Below the pieces are notes generated by a model, which saw nothing but the letters and a program-made list of their open reading frames with translations, searched no databases and was not told where the DNA came from. The position numbers and the translations under genes are program-made. Below are positions 28,837-37,191 of a stretch of DNA of 64,000 nt, piece by piece; positions within the stretch are counted from its first letter, which is position 1, and each line of letters begins with the position of its first letter. The DNA is from Actinomycetospora corticicola (GTDB lineage: Bacteria; Actinomycetota; Actinomycetes; Mycobacteriales; Pseudonocardiaceae). The stretch covers positions 1,612,001 to 1,676,000 of the forward strand of contig NZ_JACCBN010000001.1 of NCBI RefSeq assembly GCF_013409505.1, in the 5' to 3' direction.

Positions 28837-29936
28837 GCCCGGAGGAGTCCGCGTCCGGCGGTCCGTCGCCGGGGCCCTCGTGGTGGCCGCGTCTGCTCGG
28901 CCGGCTCGGGGTGGCGCCGGAGGGGGAGCCGTCGGCCGCGCCGGAGACCTCGGGGGAGGAGCCCCGTCGTCGGGACGGCGGGGGGCCCGACCCGCACCCG
29001 CCGTCGCTGGCGCCGGACAGCGCCCACCTCCAGGCCGCGCTGCGCACGCTCGAGCTGTCCGTGCGGCGACGCCTCGACGGTCTCCTGCAGGGGAACCACC
29101 TCGGTCTGGTGCCCGGTCCCGGGTCGGAGGCCGGTGACGCGCGGGTCTACCAGCCCGGCGACGACGTCCGGCGGATGGACTGGTCGGTCACGGCGCGCAC
29201 CTCCGAGCCCCACATCCGGGAGACGATCGCCGACCGCGAGCTCGAGACGTGGCTCGTCGTCGACCTGTCGCCGAGCCTCGACTTCGGCACCGGCGGCTGC
29301 GAGAAGCGCGACCTCGCCGTCGCCGCGTGCGCCGCGGTGGTGCACCTGACGCAGGGCGGGGGCAACCGCATCGGCGCCGTCGTCGCCAACGGCACCGGCC
29401 TGGTGCGGCTGCCTGCCCGGGGCGGGACCGCCCACGTGCACGGGCTGATGCGTCGCATCGCGAGCACGCCCCGCGCGCCGGAGGGCACCCGCGGCGACCT
29501 GGTCGGCGCCCTCGAGGCCCTGCGCAACCCGCCCCGTCGTCGGGGGCTCGTGGTGGTGGTGTCCGACTTCCTCGGCGACACCGACTGGAGCCGCGCCCTG
29601 CGCGCGCTCGCCGTGCGCCACGACGTGCTCGCGATCGAGGTGGGCGACCTGCGGGACGAGGAACTGCCCGACGTCGGCACCGTCGTGCTCGCCGACCCGG
29701 AGTCCGGGCACTCGCGGGAGGTGACCACCACGCCCACCCTGCGGCGGCGCTTCGCGGCGGAGGCGGCCGCGCACCGCGACCGGGTCGCGTACGCGATCCG
29801 CGCCGCCGGGGCCGGGCACCTGCGGCTGCGCACCGACCGCGACTGGATCGCCGACGTGGTGCGCTTCGTCGTCGCGCGCAAGCGGGGCTGGTCGGGGCAG
29901 GGCACCGCGCCGCTCGCGGGCGGGGGGAGGGCCTGA
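28833..29936 (+). CDS. DUF58 protein (Rv1480-like)
   Basis: This 367-residue protein has a disordered proline/glutamate-rich N-terminus (about 60 residues) and a DUF58 core with the signature YQPGDDVRRMDWSVTAR. A degenerate VWA-like fold follows (TWLVVDLSPSLDFG, then VVVVSDFLGDTDWSRAL). It starts at a GTG that overlaps the moxR1 stop and ends with a TGATG overlap onto the VWA gene, so the three are coupled. DUF58 proteins probably bridge MoxR to client proteins. The disordered N-terminus contains one copy of the CCCGTCGTCGGG motif and the core a second. Confidence 0.88.
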   Translation: MSPEESASGGPSPGPSWWPRLLGRLGVAPEGEPSAAPETSGEEPRRRDGGGPDPHPPSLAPDSAHLQAALRTLELSVRRRLDGLLQGNHLGLVPGPGSEAGDARVYQPGDDVRRMDWSVTARTSEPHIRETIADRELETWLVVDLSPSLDFGTGGCEKRDLAVAACAAVVHLTQGGGNRIGAVVANGTGLVRLPARGGTAHVHGLMRRIASTPRAPEGTRGDLVGALEALRNPPRRRGLVVVVSDFLGDTDWSRALRALAVRHDVLAIEVGDLRDEELPDVGTVVLADPESGHSREVTTTPTLRRRFAAEAAAHRDRVAYAIRAAGAGHLRLRTDRDWIADVVRFVVARKRGWSGQGTAPLAGGGRA

Positions 29937-30904
29937 TGTTCTCGCACCCGTGGTGGCTGCTCGCCCTCCTCGTCGTCGCCGCCCTGACCGCCGCGTACGT
30001 GGTCAACGAGCGCCGGCGCAGGCGCAACACGATGCGCTTCACCAACCTCGGTGTGCTCGAGAAGATCGCGCCGAAGCGGCCCGGGCGGCTGCGCCACGCG
30101 CCGGTCGCCCTCGTGCTCGTGGCGCTGACCTGCCTCGTCGTGGCCCTGGCCGGTCCGCTGGCCACCGAACAGGTGCCGCGGAACCGGGCCACCGTCATGC
30201 TCGCGATCGACGTCTCGCTCTCCATGCGGGCCACCGACGTGAGCCCGAGCCGCCTGCAGACCGCCCAGCAGGCGGCGACCGAGTTCGTCGACGAGCTGCC
30301 GCCCGGGATCAACCTGGGCCTCGTGTCCTTCGCCGGCACCGCCACCGTGCTGGTCTCACCGACCCGCGACCGCGACACGGTGAAGCGGGGTATCGCCACG
30401 CTGCAGCTGGCGGAGTCCACCGCCACCGGCGAGGCGATCCAGGCGTCGTTGGCGTCGATCCGGTCGGTCGCCAACCAGATCCAGGGCCCGGAGGAGCCGC
30501 CGCCCGGCCGGATCATCCTGCTCTCCGACGGCAAGCAGACCATCCCGTCGGACCTCGAGGCCCCGCGCGGCGCGTTCACGGCGGCCGACCAGGCCAAGCA
30601 GCAGAACGTGCCGATCTCGGCGATCTCCTTCGGCACCGAGTACGGGGAGATCGAGATCGAGGGCCGACCGGTGCCCGTGCCGGTCGCCGACTCCGACATG
30701 CAGGAGATCGCCCGCCGCTCGGGCGGCGACTTCTCCAAGGCGGCCACCCAGCAGGACCTCAAGGCCACCTACGACACGTTGCGCGAGCAGATCGGCTACG
30801 AGTCGCAGGAGGTCGACACCGGAGGGGACTGGCTGCTGGCCGGCTCGATCCTCGTGGTGATCGGGCTCGGCACGGCGTTCGCGCTGGGTGCGCGGTTGCC
30901 CTGA
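29936..30904 (+). CDS. VWA-domain membrane protein (Rv1481-like)
   Basis: This 322-residue protein has two N-terminal membrane helices (about residues 5-22 and 58-76), a von Willebrand A domain with an intact metal site (DVSLSMRATD, the DxSxS motif, and a later SDGKQT), and a C-terminal helix (about 300-318). It should expose the VWA domain and act with the MoxR and DUF58 proteins in a BatA-like complex. The ATG overlaps the DUF58 stop. The 81 bases that follow contain a small hairpin (GCTACC/GGTAGC at about 30927-30942) before fabG. Confidence 0.9.
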   Translation: MFSHPWWLLALLVVAALTAAYVVNERRRRRNTMRFTNLGVLEKIAPKRPGRLRHAPVALVLVALTCLVVALAGPLATEQVPRNRATVMLAIDVSLSMRATDVSPSRLQTAQQAATEFVDELPPGINLGLVSFAGTATVLVSPTRDRDTVKRGIATLQLAESTATGEAIQASLASIRSVANQIQGPEEPPPGRIILLSDGKQTIPSDLEAPRGAFTAADQAKQQNVPISAISFGTEYGEIEIEGRPVPVPVADSDMQEIARRSGGDFSKAATQQDLKATYDTLREQIGYESQEVDTGGDWLLAGSILVVIGLGTAFALGARLP

Positions 30905-30952
30905 GACGTGATGCATCTCCACCGGTCGCCGCTACCTGTCGGTAGCCACTAG

Positions 30953-31690
<738 letters not shown>

Positions 31691-31703
31691 GTGGCTTCGC
31701 CAG

Positions 31704-31743
31704 GTGAGCACTTCCGGTCGTCATAGCGACCGGAAGTGCTCAC
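31704..31743. repeat. perfect 17-bp hairpin between fabG and inhA
   Basis: GTGAGCACTTCCGGTCG (31704-31720) and CGACCGGAAGTGCTCAC (31727-31743) are exact reverse complements with a 6-base loop TCATAG. It starts 14 bases after the fabG stop and ends 24 bases before the ribosome-binding site of inhA. It could be an attenuator, an RNA processing site or a dispersed palindrome. The smaller TGGC-TTC-GCCA hairpin lies just upstream. Confidence 0.9.
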
Positions 31744-31777
31744 GAGGTCCCCGGCCACATCGAACCAAGGAGATTTC

Positions 31778-32545
31778 GTGGGTCTGCTCGACGGCAAGCG
31801 CATCCTGGTCACCGGGATCATCACCGACGCGTCGATCGCGTTCCACGTCGCCAAGGCGGCGCAGGAGGCGGGCGCGACCGTGATCGTGACCGCCTTCGGC
31901 CGCCCGTCGCTGGTGAAGCGGATCGCTCAGCGACTCCCCGAGCCCGCGCCGGTGATCGAGCTGGACGTGCAGAACCAGGAGCAGCTCGACGGACTCGCCG
32001 ACGCCGTGCGCGAGCACGTCGACGGCCTCGACGGGGTGCTGCACTCCATCGGCTTCGCGCCCGCGTCGGCGCTGGGGGAGGGCGCCTTCCTCAACGCCCC
32101 GTGGTCGGACGTCGCGACCGCCATCGAGGTGTCGGCCTACTCGCTGAAGTCGCTCGCCGTGGCCTGCAGGCCGCTGATGGGACGCGGGTCGAGCATCGTC
32201 GGGATGGACTTCGACAACCGCGTCGCGTGGCCCGCCTACGACTGGATGGGCGTCGCCAAGTCCGCCCTCGAGTCGACCACCCGCTACCTCGCGCGCGACC
32301 TCGGCCCCGACGGCATCCGCGTCAACCTCGTCGCCGCGGGCCCGCTCAAGACCATGGCCGCCAAGTCCATCCCGGGCTTCGCGTCGTTCGAGCAGGCCTG
32401 GACCGACCGGGCACCCCTGGGCTGGGACCTCTCCGACCCGACCCCGGTGGCCAAGACGGCCTGCGCCCTCCTCTCGGACTGGATGCCCACCACCACCGGC
32501 GAGATGGTCCACGCCGACGGTGGTTTCCACGCCGTCGGCGTCTGA
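31778..32545 (+). CDS. inhA: enoyl-ACP reductase, InhA/FabI type
   Basis: This 255-residue NADH-dependent enoyl-ACP reductase closely follows InhA: VTGIITDASIAFHVAKAAQE at the nucleotide site, HSIGFAP in the loop, MDFDNRVAWPAYDWMGVAKS containing the catalytic Tyr and Lys, and VAAGPLKTMAAKSI in the substrate-binding helix. It performs the last step of fatty acid elongation. The GTG at 31778 was chosen because AAGGAG lies six bases upstream and the protein begins VGLLDGKRILVTG as expected. It is separated from fabG by a 17-bp perfect hairpin. Confidence 0.93.
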   Translation: MGLLDGKRILVTGIITDASIAFHVAKAAQEAGATVIVTAFGRPSLVKRIAQRLPEPAPVIELDVQNQEQLDGLADAVREHVDGLDGVLHSIGFAPASALGEGAFLNAPWSDVATAIEVSAYSLKSLAVACRPLMGRGSSIVGMDFDNRVAWPAYDWMGVAKSALESTTRYLARDLGPDGIRVNLVAAGPLKTMAAKSIPGFASFEQAWTDRAPLGWDLSDPTPVAKTACALLSDWMPTTTGEMVHADGGFHAVGV

Positions 32546-32584
32546 TCCTTCGTCCCGACGGCGGGTGCGGGCCCGCGGTCCACT

Positions 32585-32630
32585 TGGCAGGAAAGCGTCG
32601 TTCCCGGCGTCCAGTGACAGCAACGCCGCG
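32585..32630. repeat. dispersed palindrome, copy A
   Basis: This copy shares GGAAAGCGTCGTTCC, then GGCGTCCAGTGACAGCAACG, with the reverse complement of copy C at 60223-60279, differing at one base between them. The right arm has decayed (AACGCCGCG instead of AACGACGCT), so its own hairpin is weaker than that of copy B. Confidence 0.8.
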
Positions 32631-32698
32631 TCGTCGAATCCCTCTGCGGGCGCCGAGCGGGAGCAGGCCGGCCCTCCCGAACCCTCGCGAACGAGACT

Positions 32699-32740
32699 CA
32701 CATCAGGCAGGCCAAGTGTGCCGCTGGCCTGCCTGATGTG
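32699..32740. repeat. perfect 16-bp hairpin, CACATCAGGCA unit 1
   Basis: CACATCAGGCAGGCCA (32699-32714) pairs exactly with TGGCCTGCCTGATGTG (32725-32740) around a 10-base loop. Flanking CCTCGCGA upstream and CCTCGCGAGAGG downstream extend the symmetry. Confidence 0.9.
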
Positions 32741-32780
32741 AACCTCGCGAGAGGCGGCACCCACCCCGCACCGCGAGACC

Positions 32781-32822
32781 CACATCAGGCAGGTCCGATG
32801 GGTTCGCGGCATGCCTGATGTG
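32781..32822. repeat. 11-bp hairpin, CACATCAGGCA unit 2
   Basis: CACATCAGGCA (32781-32791) pairs with TGCCTGATGTG (32812-32822). The unit shares CGAGAC[TC] before and ACCTCG after with unit 1, so the two are tandem diverged copies about 82 bases apart. Confidence 0.88.
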
Positions 32823-32844
32823 CACCTCGGGCCCGCGACGGCCG

Positions 32845-32928
32845 GACCATGATCACGTCGAGTGGACGCCCATGGCTGGTCAGGACCCCTGCGAGCAACC
32901 ATGACGGTCCACTCGACCTGATCTTGGT
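32845..32928. repeat. long imperfect inverted repeat
   Basis: GTCGAGTGGAC (32857-32867) is the exact reverse complement of GTCCACTCGAC (32907-32917). Outside this core the arms GGACCATGATCAC and CTGATCTTGGTCAGG extend the match imperfectly to nearly 30 bases per arm. It ends at the stop codon of the M50-like gene, so it may terminate that transcript. Confidence 0.75.
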
Positions 32929-33680
32929 CAGGCCCGGACGTCGAACGGCCACACCCCGTCCGGCCACGCGTCGCCGACGAACAGCAGCCGTCCTCCCGCG
33001 TAGAGGCACACCACCGCGACGGTGACCCAGAACGTCTGCCACACCAAAGCAGGAAGAAGGGTCAGGGACTGCATTCGAGCGGCGTCGGATGGAGCTCGCC
33101 GACTCATGATCACCGAGGCGCGAACGCCACCGAGGAGCAGCCACCACACGACCACGGCCGCGAGCGCAACCTGCAGCACGTCGCTTCCCAACCACAGCAC
33201 CAGCACCAGGCCGACGACCGCGACCAGTGACACGAGATTGGCGAGGGCGTTCGCGGCGGCGAGGAATGTGAGCGCGAGGATCACGATGACTGCCACGAGA
33301 ACACCCCATGCATTGCCGTCCGCGAGCACGGCCGCGCCGCCGAGGCCCACCAGAGGTGGTCCGAGGTAGCCGGCCGGAACGGTCAGGTAGAGCCCGACGC
33401 CCCACTCGCCTGTCCCGCTCTCTGTGAACCCACCCCCGCCGTCGGACAGATGGATGCCGCGGAGCCCTCGGAAGGTCAGGACATTCATCAGGGCGTGGGC
33501 ACCCTCGTGGACGAGGGTCGGGATCGACCCCGCCCATGAGCCGGTGAACACAACCAGCAACAACGCGATGAACCCGGCGCCGTAGACCACCGGTTCGCCC
33601 ACGATCGACACGTCGATGAGCTCGTCCACCACGCCCCCCGGCGACCCGTCCGGCGAGCCCCCCTCGCCGTGCGTAGTCAC
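32928..33680 (-). CDS. M50B-like membrane metallopeptidase homologue
   Basis: This 250-residue protein has several membrane helices (about residues 25-45, 85-105, 120-170 and near 215-235) and an HEGAH zinc-type motif in PTLVHEGAHALMNVLTFRG (about residues 52-56), with a later aspartate-poor region GYLGPPLVGLGGAAVL typical of the M50B group (PF13398-like). This suggests a membrane zinc peptidase, but a third zinc ligand was not identified, so activity is uncertain. The GTG at 33680 has no clear ribosome-binding site. Its base composition looks lower in G+C than its neighbours, and it interrupts the inhA-hemH order known from Mycobacterium, which suggests later acquisition. Confidence 0.68.
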   Translation of the reverse strand: MTTHGEGGSPDGSPGGVVDELIDVSIVGEPVVYGAGFIALLLVVFTGSWAGSIPTLVHEGAHALMNVLTFRGLRGIHLSDGGGGFTESGTGEWGVGLYLTVPAGYLGPPLVGLGGAAVLADGNAWGVLVAVIVILALTFLAAANALANLVSLVAVVGLVLVLWLGSDVLQVALAAVVVWWLLLGGVRASVIMSRRAPSDAARMQSLTLLPALVWQTFWVTVAVVCLYAGGRLLFVGDAWPDGVWPFDVRA

Positions 33681-33774
33681 AAGATAGATCGACTCGTCCG
33701 TTCGTGAAGATAGGCCGAACGGGCGGGCGTGGGTCACAGGTGGCACGAGTCGCGAGACGGGGAACGATGGTGGT

Positions 33775-34845
33775 GTGAGCACCACCCCGTACGACGCCGT
33801 TCTCGTCCTCTCCTTCGGCGGCCCCGAGGCTCCGGACGAGGTCCGGCCCTTCCTGGAGAACGTCACCCGCGGACGCGGGGTCCCGCCGGAGCGTCTCGAC
33901 GCGGTCGAGGAGCACTACCAGCACTTCGGTGGGGTCAGCCCGATCAACGCCCTGAACCGGGAACTGGTCGCGGCGCTACGTCGCGAGCTCGCCGAGGCGG
34001 GGCTCGACCTCCCGGTGTACTTCGGCAACCGGAACTGGCACCCGTTCGCCGAGGACACCGTCGCCGAGATGGCCCAGGACGGGATCACGAACGCGCTGGT
34101 GTTCGCCACGAGCGCGTACGGCGGCTACTCGGCCTGCCGGCAGTACCACGAGGACATCGCGCGGGCCCGGGACGCGGCGATCGAGCGCACCGGGAGCGCG
34201 CCGGACCTGATGAAGCTGCGGCACTTCTACGACCACCCGCTGTTCATCGACTCGGTCGCCGACGGCGTGCGGGCCGCCCGCGAGCGGCTCGACGCCGGGC
34301 ACGAGGCCCGTCTCGTCTTCACCGCCCACTCCGTCCCGATCTCGGCCGACGAGACCGCCGGGCTCCCCTCGGAGGGCGGGCACCGCTACTCGCGCCAGAT
34401 GACGGAGGCGGCCCAGCTCGTCGCGGACGCGGTCGGGGCCTCCGACCACGACCTCGTCTGGCAGTCCCGCTCGGGCCCGCCCCAGATCCCGTGGCTCGAG
34501 CCGGACATCGTCGACCACCTCGACACGCTGCACGAGAAGGGCGTGTCCGCGGTGATCGTCAGTCCGGTCGGGTTCGTGTCCGACCACCTCGAGGTGGTGT
34601 GGGACCTCGACAACGAGGCCTCGGAGCACGCCGACGAGATCGGCATGGGGTTCGCGCGTGCCGCGAGCGCCGGCTCCGACCCGCGCTTCGTCCGGATGAT
34701 CGTCGAGCTGATCACGGAGCAGACCGGCGACACCACGCCGCGCACCCTCGGCTCCGCACCTCGCGCCGGGGTGGGCTGCAACGGGGCCCTCTGCGCGCCG
34801 GGGTGCTGCGAGCCGCCCGCCCGGCGGCGACCGACCTCGTCCTGA
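33775..34845 (+). CDS. hemH: ferrochelatase (coproporphyrin ferrochelatase type)
   Basis: This 356-residue enzyme inserts Fe2+ into (copro)porphyrin. It begins with DAVLVLSFGGPEAPDEV, has the catalytic histidine in VFTAHSVPIS (about residue 184) and the metal-site glutamate region GFVSDHLEVVWDLD. A cysteine in SAYGGYSACRQYHEDI and the C-terminal cluster VGCNGALCAPGCC fit the [2Fe-2S] cluster ligands of actinobacterial ferrochelatases. In actinobacteria the substrate is coproporphyrin III (CpfC role), known from the family. GTG start; the location after inhA matches mycobacterial hemZ. Confidence 0.94.
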   Translation: MSTTPYDAVLVLSFGGPEAPDEVRPFLENVTRGRGVPPERLDAVEEHYQHFGGVSPINALNRELVAALRRELAEAGLDLPVYFGNRNWHPFAEDTVAEMAQDGITNALVFATSAYGGYSACRQYHEDIARARDAAIERTGSAPDLMKLRHFYDHPLFIDSVADGVRAARERLDAGHEARLVFTAHSVPISADETAGLPSEGGHRYSRQMTEAAQLVADAVGASDHDLVWQSRSGPPQIPWLEPDIVDHLDTLHEKGVSAVIVSPVGFVSDHLEVVWDLDNEASEHADEIGMGFARAASAGSDPRFVRMIVELITEQTGDTTPRTLGSAPRAGVGCNGALCAPGCCEPPARRRPTSS

Positions 34846-34848
34846 TCG

Positions 34849-34923
34849 GAACGAACGGCCGCACGACGAGGTGAACGAACGGCACCGTCGCGCACATAGA
34901 CGCTGCGACAGTGCCGTTCGTTC
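34849..34923. terminator. GAACGAACGGC repeats and 13-bp hairpin after hemH
   Basis: GAACGAACGGCAC (34873-34885) pairs perfectly with GTGCCGTTCGTTC (34911-34923). A further direct copy of GAACGAACGGC lies at 34849-34859, four bases after the hemH stop. The structure lies between the convergent hemH and Rv1486c-like genes and probably terminates both. Confidence 0.75.
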
Positions 34924-34938
34924 GAGATGGGGCGGCGA

Positions 34939-35730
34939 TCAGGCCGCGCTGAGCACCCGCACCGTCTCGGCGACCGCCGCCACCCGGGCGGCCCGGACGG
35001 CCGTCGCGAGCGGACGGAGCGCGTCGGTGCGGGCCAGGGCGGCGCCGGAGGTCAACGCGCCGCCCGGGTCGTCCCCGGACGCCGCCACGAGGATCGCCTC
35101 CACCTCGTCGGCGTGCTGCAGCACCCGCAGCGGACGACCCGGGGTACCGGCCGGCCAGGACGGCTGCGGACGGCCGCGCAGCCGCGCCGCGATCTCCTCC
35201 CGCACCCCGGCGCGGGGGCGGGCGACGTCCATCTCGGCCAGCGTCGAGGCCGCGTCGCGAACCCCGGAGCGCAGGTCTGCCTCGGCGTCGGGAAGTGAGG
35301 GATGGGCCTGCGGGGGGACCGCGGAGACCTCGAAGGTCGTCCAGCGCAGCACCCCGTCGGCCACGACGGACGGGACGACTGCGAGGTCCGCGCCCGCGAA
35401 CACCGCGCACTCGCCGACCTCCAGCGCCGCCGCGCGCAACGGCTCGGGACCGGGCAGGCCGCGCACGTCACCGGGTGCCGGCAGCACCACGCGCGCGTCG
35501 AGCCCGAGCGGCCCGACCCGCTGCCGGAGCAGCACGAGCAGCGCCCCGAGGCCCGCGCCCGCGTGGTCGGGGGTCGGCAGGTCCGTCGCGACGGCGACGC
35601 CCACGTCGGCCGCGACCACGTCGTGCGCCTCCGACCACGGGGCCAGGGCGTCGAGGACGTCGTCGGCGGCCGCGGCGCCGGCGATCCAGGCCGCGCTCCA
35701 GACCGCCAGGGACGCGCTCGCAGCAGGCAT
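34939..35730 (-). CDS. conserved hypothetical protein (Rv1486c-like)
   Basis: This 263-residue alanine-rich soluble protein is in the position of mycobacterial Rv1486c, convergent with hemH and divergent from the next gene. The sequence includes LAVWSAAWIAGAAAADDVLD, LGALLVLLRQRVGPLGLDAR, VLPAPGDVRGLPGP and RWTTFEVSAVPPQAHPSL. The pattern is that of a large actinobacterial family of unknown function. There is no signal peptide or cofactor motif. The ATG at 35730 was chosen as the first codon giving the conserved-looking N-terminus. Confidence 0.75.
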   Translation of the reverse strand: MPAASASLAVWSAAWIAGAAAADDVLDALAPWSEAHDVVAADVGVAVATDLPTPDHAGAGLGALLVLLRQRVGPLGLDARVVLPAPGDVRGLPGPEPLRAAALEVGECAVFAGADLAVVPSVVADGVLRWTTFEVSAVPPQAHPSLPDAEADLRSGVRDAASTLAEMDVARPRAGVREEIAARLRGRPQPSWPAGTPGRPLRVLQHADEVEAILVAASGDDPGGALTSGAALARTDALRPLATAVRAARVAAVAETVRVLSAA

Positions 35731-35820
35731 GCCGACCAGGGTAAGCACGCGTGTCGGTCGCCGTGCGACGACGCCCCAGCACCTACCGTCACTCCCGTGG
35801 CGAGGACCCAGGGTCGAGGC

Positions 35821-36732
35821 ATGAACGGCTCCGGCGGCGAGACGGCGTTCCGGACGACGGGTGGGGCCGGTCGCGCTCCGATGGGCCCGCGGGCGGGCGG
35901 CCCGTCGTCGGGAAGCGGGCGCAGTGGCGGGCTCCCCGGGATGGCGAGCCACAAGCCGAAGGTCGAGATCCTCACCGTCGAGGCCGAGCCGGGGCTCGTC
36001 GTCGAGGACGCCACCGGCAGCTTCTGCGGCGCGGTGATCCGTGCCGACGTCCGTGAAGTCGTGCTGGAGGACCGGGAGGGCCGGCGGCGCCTGTTCCCCA
36101 TGAAGCCCGCGTCGTTCCTCTACGAGGGCCGGCTGGCCACGCTCACGCCGCCGCGGCCGCGGACCTCGCCGGAGCAGCAACGCTCGGCGTCGGGATCGGT
36201 CCGCGGCGACGACCGCCGCGCGAAGGTGGCCCTGCCGCACCGCATCTGGGTCGAGGGTCTGCACGACGCCGCGATCGTCGAGCGCGTCTGGGGGCACGAC
36301 CTGCGCGTCGAGGGCGTGGTCGTCGAACCGCTGCACGGCGCCGACGTGCTCGTGGAGGCCGCGCGGGAGTTCGCGCCGGGTCCGGAGCGCAAGCTGGGCG
36401 TGCTCGTCGACCACCTGGTGACCGGCTCGAAGGAGTCCCGGATCGCCGACGGCCTGCGCCGGGATCTCGGGCCGGCCGCGCAGTACGTGCAGGTGCTCGG
36501 CCACCCCTACATCGACATCTGGGAGGCCGTGAAGCCCTCCGTCGTCGGCATCCGGGCGTGGCCGACGATCCCGCGCGGCATCGAGTGGAAGAAGGGCGTC
36601 TGCGACGTCCTGGGCTGGGGCGACGAGCGCGACGGGGCCCGCCGGGTGCTGGGCGCGGTGTCGACCTGGAACGACCTCGAGACCCCGCTGATCACCGCGA
36701 TGGAACAGCTGATCGACTTCGTCACCACCTGA
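35821..36732 (+). CDS. DUF3097 protein
   Basis: This 303-residue protein has a low-complexity Gly/Ser N-terminus of about 40 residues followed by the DUF3097 body: EPGLVVEDATGSFCGAVIR, FPMKPASFLYEGR, then a Toprim-like part with IWVEGLHDAAIVERVWGHDL, LGVLVDHLVTGSKESRIA and HPYIDIWEAVKPSVVGI. The glutamate after GxD-like and the DH/DxD acidic residues suggest a metal-binding nucleotidyl or nuclease-like fold, as in Toprim proteins. This is an inference from layout. A GTG at 35797 and an ATG at 35941 are alternative starts. The low-complexity leader contains the CCCGTCGTCGGG motif. Confidence 0.8.
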   Translation: MNGSGGETAFRTTGGAGRAPMGPRAGGPSSGSGRSGGLPGMASHKPKVEILTVEAEPGLVVEDATGSFCGAVIRADVREVVLEDREGRRRLFPMKPASFLYEGRLATLTPPRPRTSPEQQRSASGSVRGDDRRAKVALPHRIWVEGLHDAAIVERVWGHDLRVEGVVVEPLHGADVLVEAAREFAPGPERKLGVLVDHLVTGSKESRIADGLRRDLGPAAQYVQVLGHPYIDIWEAVKPSVVGIRAWPTIPRGIEWKKGVCDVLGWGDERDGARRVLGAVSTWNDLETPLITAMEQLIDFVTT

Positions 36733-36757
36733 GCGAGATCCGGGGCACACTGGTGAC

Positions 36758-37189
36758 GTGATCCCGCTCATCTGGGCGATCGCGGGAGTGTTGCTCGTCG
36801 TCGCCGAAGTGCTGTCCGGCGAGCTCGTGCTGGTCATGCTCGGCGCCGCCGCCCTCGGGGCGGCAGGCGCCTCGGCGCTCGGTGTGCGGCTCGGCCCGGA
36901 CGTCGCGGTCTTCGCGGTGCTCGCGGCCCTGCTGGTGCTGCTCGTCCGCCCGCAGGTGAACCGCCGGCTCCGGGTGCACGACCCGGTGAACACCGGCACG
37001 CGGGCCCTGCTCGGCACCGAGGGCGAGGTGGTCGAGCCGATCACGGCCGACCACGGGACCGTCCGGCTGCGCGGGTCGGTCTGGTCCGCCCGCGCCCTGC
37101 ACGACGACGAGCTCGCGGCCGGGACCGCGGTCGTCGTCGTCGAGATCTCCGGGGCGACGGCCGTCGTCACCCCGCACGGAAGGAGCTAG
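36758..37189 (+). CDS. NfeD-family membrane protein (Rv1487-like)
   Basis: This 143-residue protein has three hydrophobic helices (about residues 4-75) followed by an OB-fold domain beginning GTRALLGTEGEVVEPI and containing VRLRGSVWSARA. NfeD proteins form complexes with SPFH proteins; the SPFH gene starts two bases after this stop. The pair probably organises membrane domains or quality control. GTG start. Confidence 0.9.
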   Translation: MIPLIWAIAGVLLVVAEVLSGELVLVMLGAAALGAAGASALGVRLGPDVAVFAVLAALLVLLVRPQVNRRLRVHDPVNTGTRALLGTEGEVVEPITADHGTVRLRGSVWSARALHDDELAAGTAVVVVEISGATAVVTPHGRS

Positions 37190-37191
37190 GG

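Larger units (their letters stand above)
32546..32927. other. 382-base intergenic region packed with palindromes
   Basis: No gene is supported here. The region contains one copy of the dispersed GCGTCGTT palindrome (32585-32630), two tandem CACATCAGGCA hairpins (32699-32822) and a long imperfect inverted repeat (about 32845-32928). It lies between the convergent inhA and M50-like genes. Confidence 0.85.
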
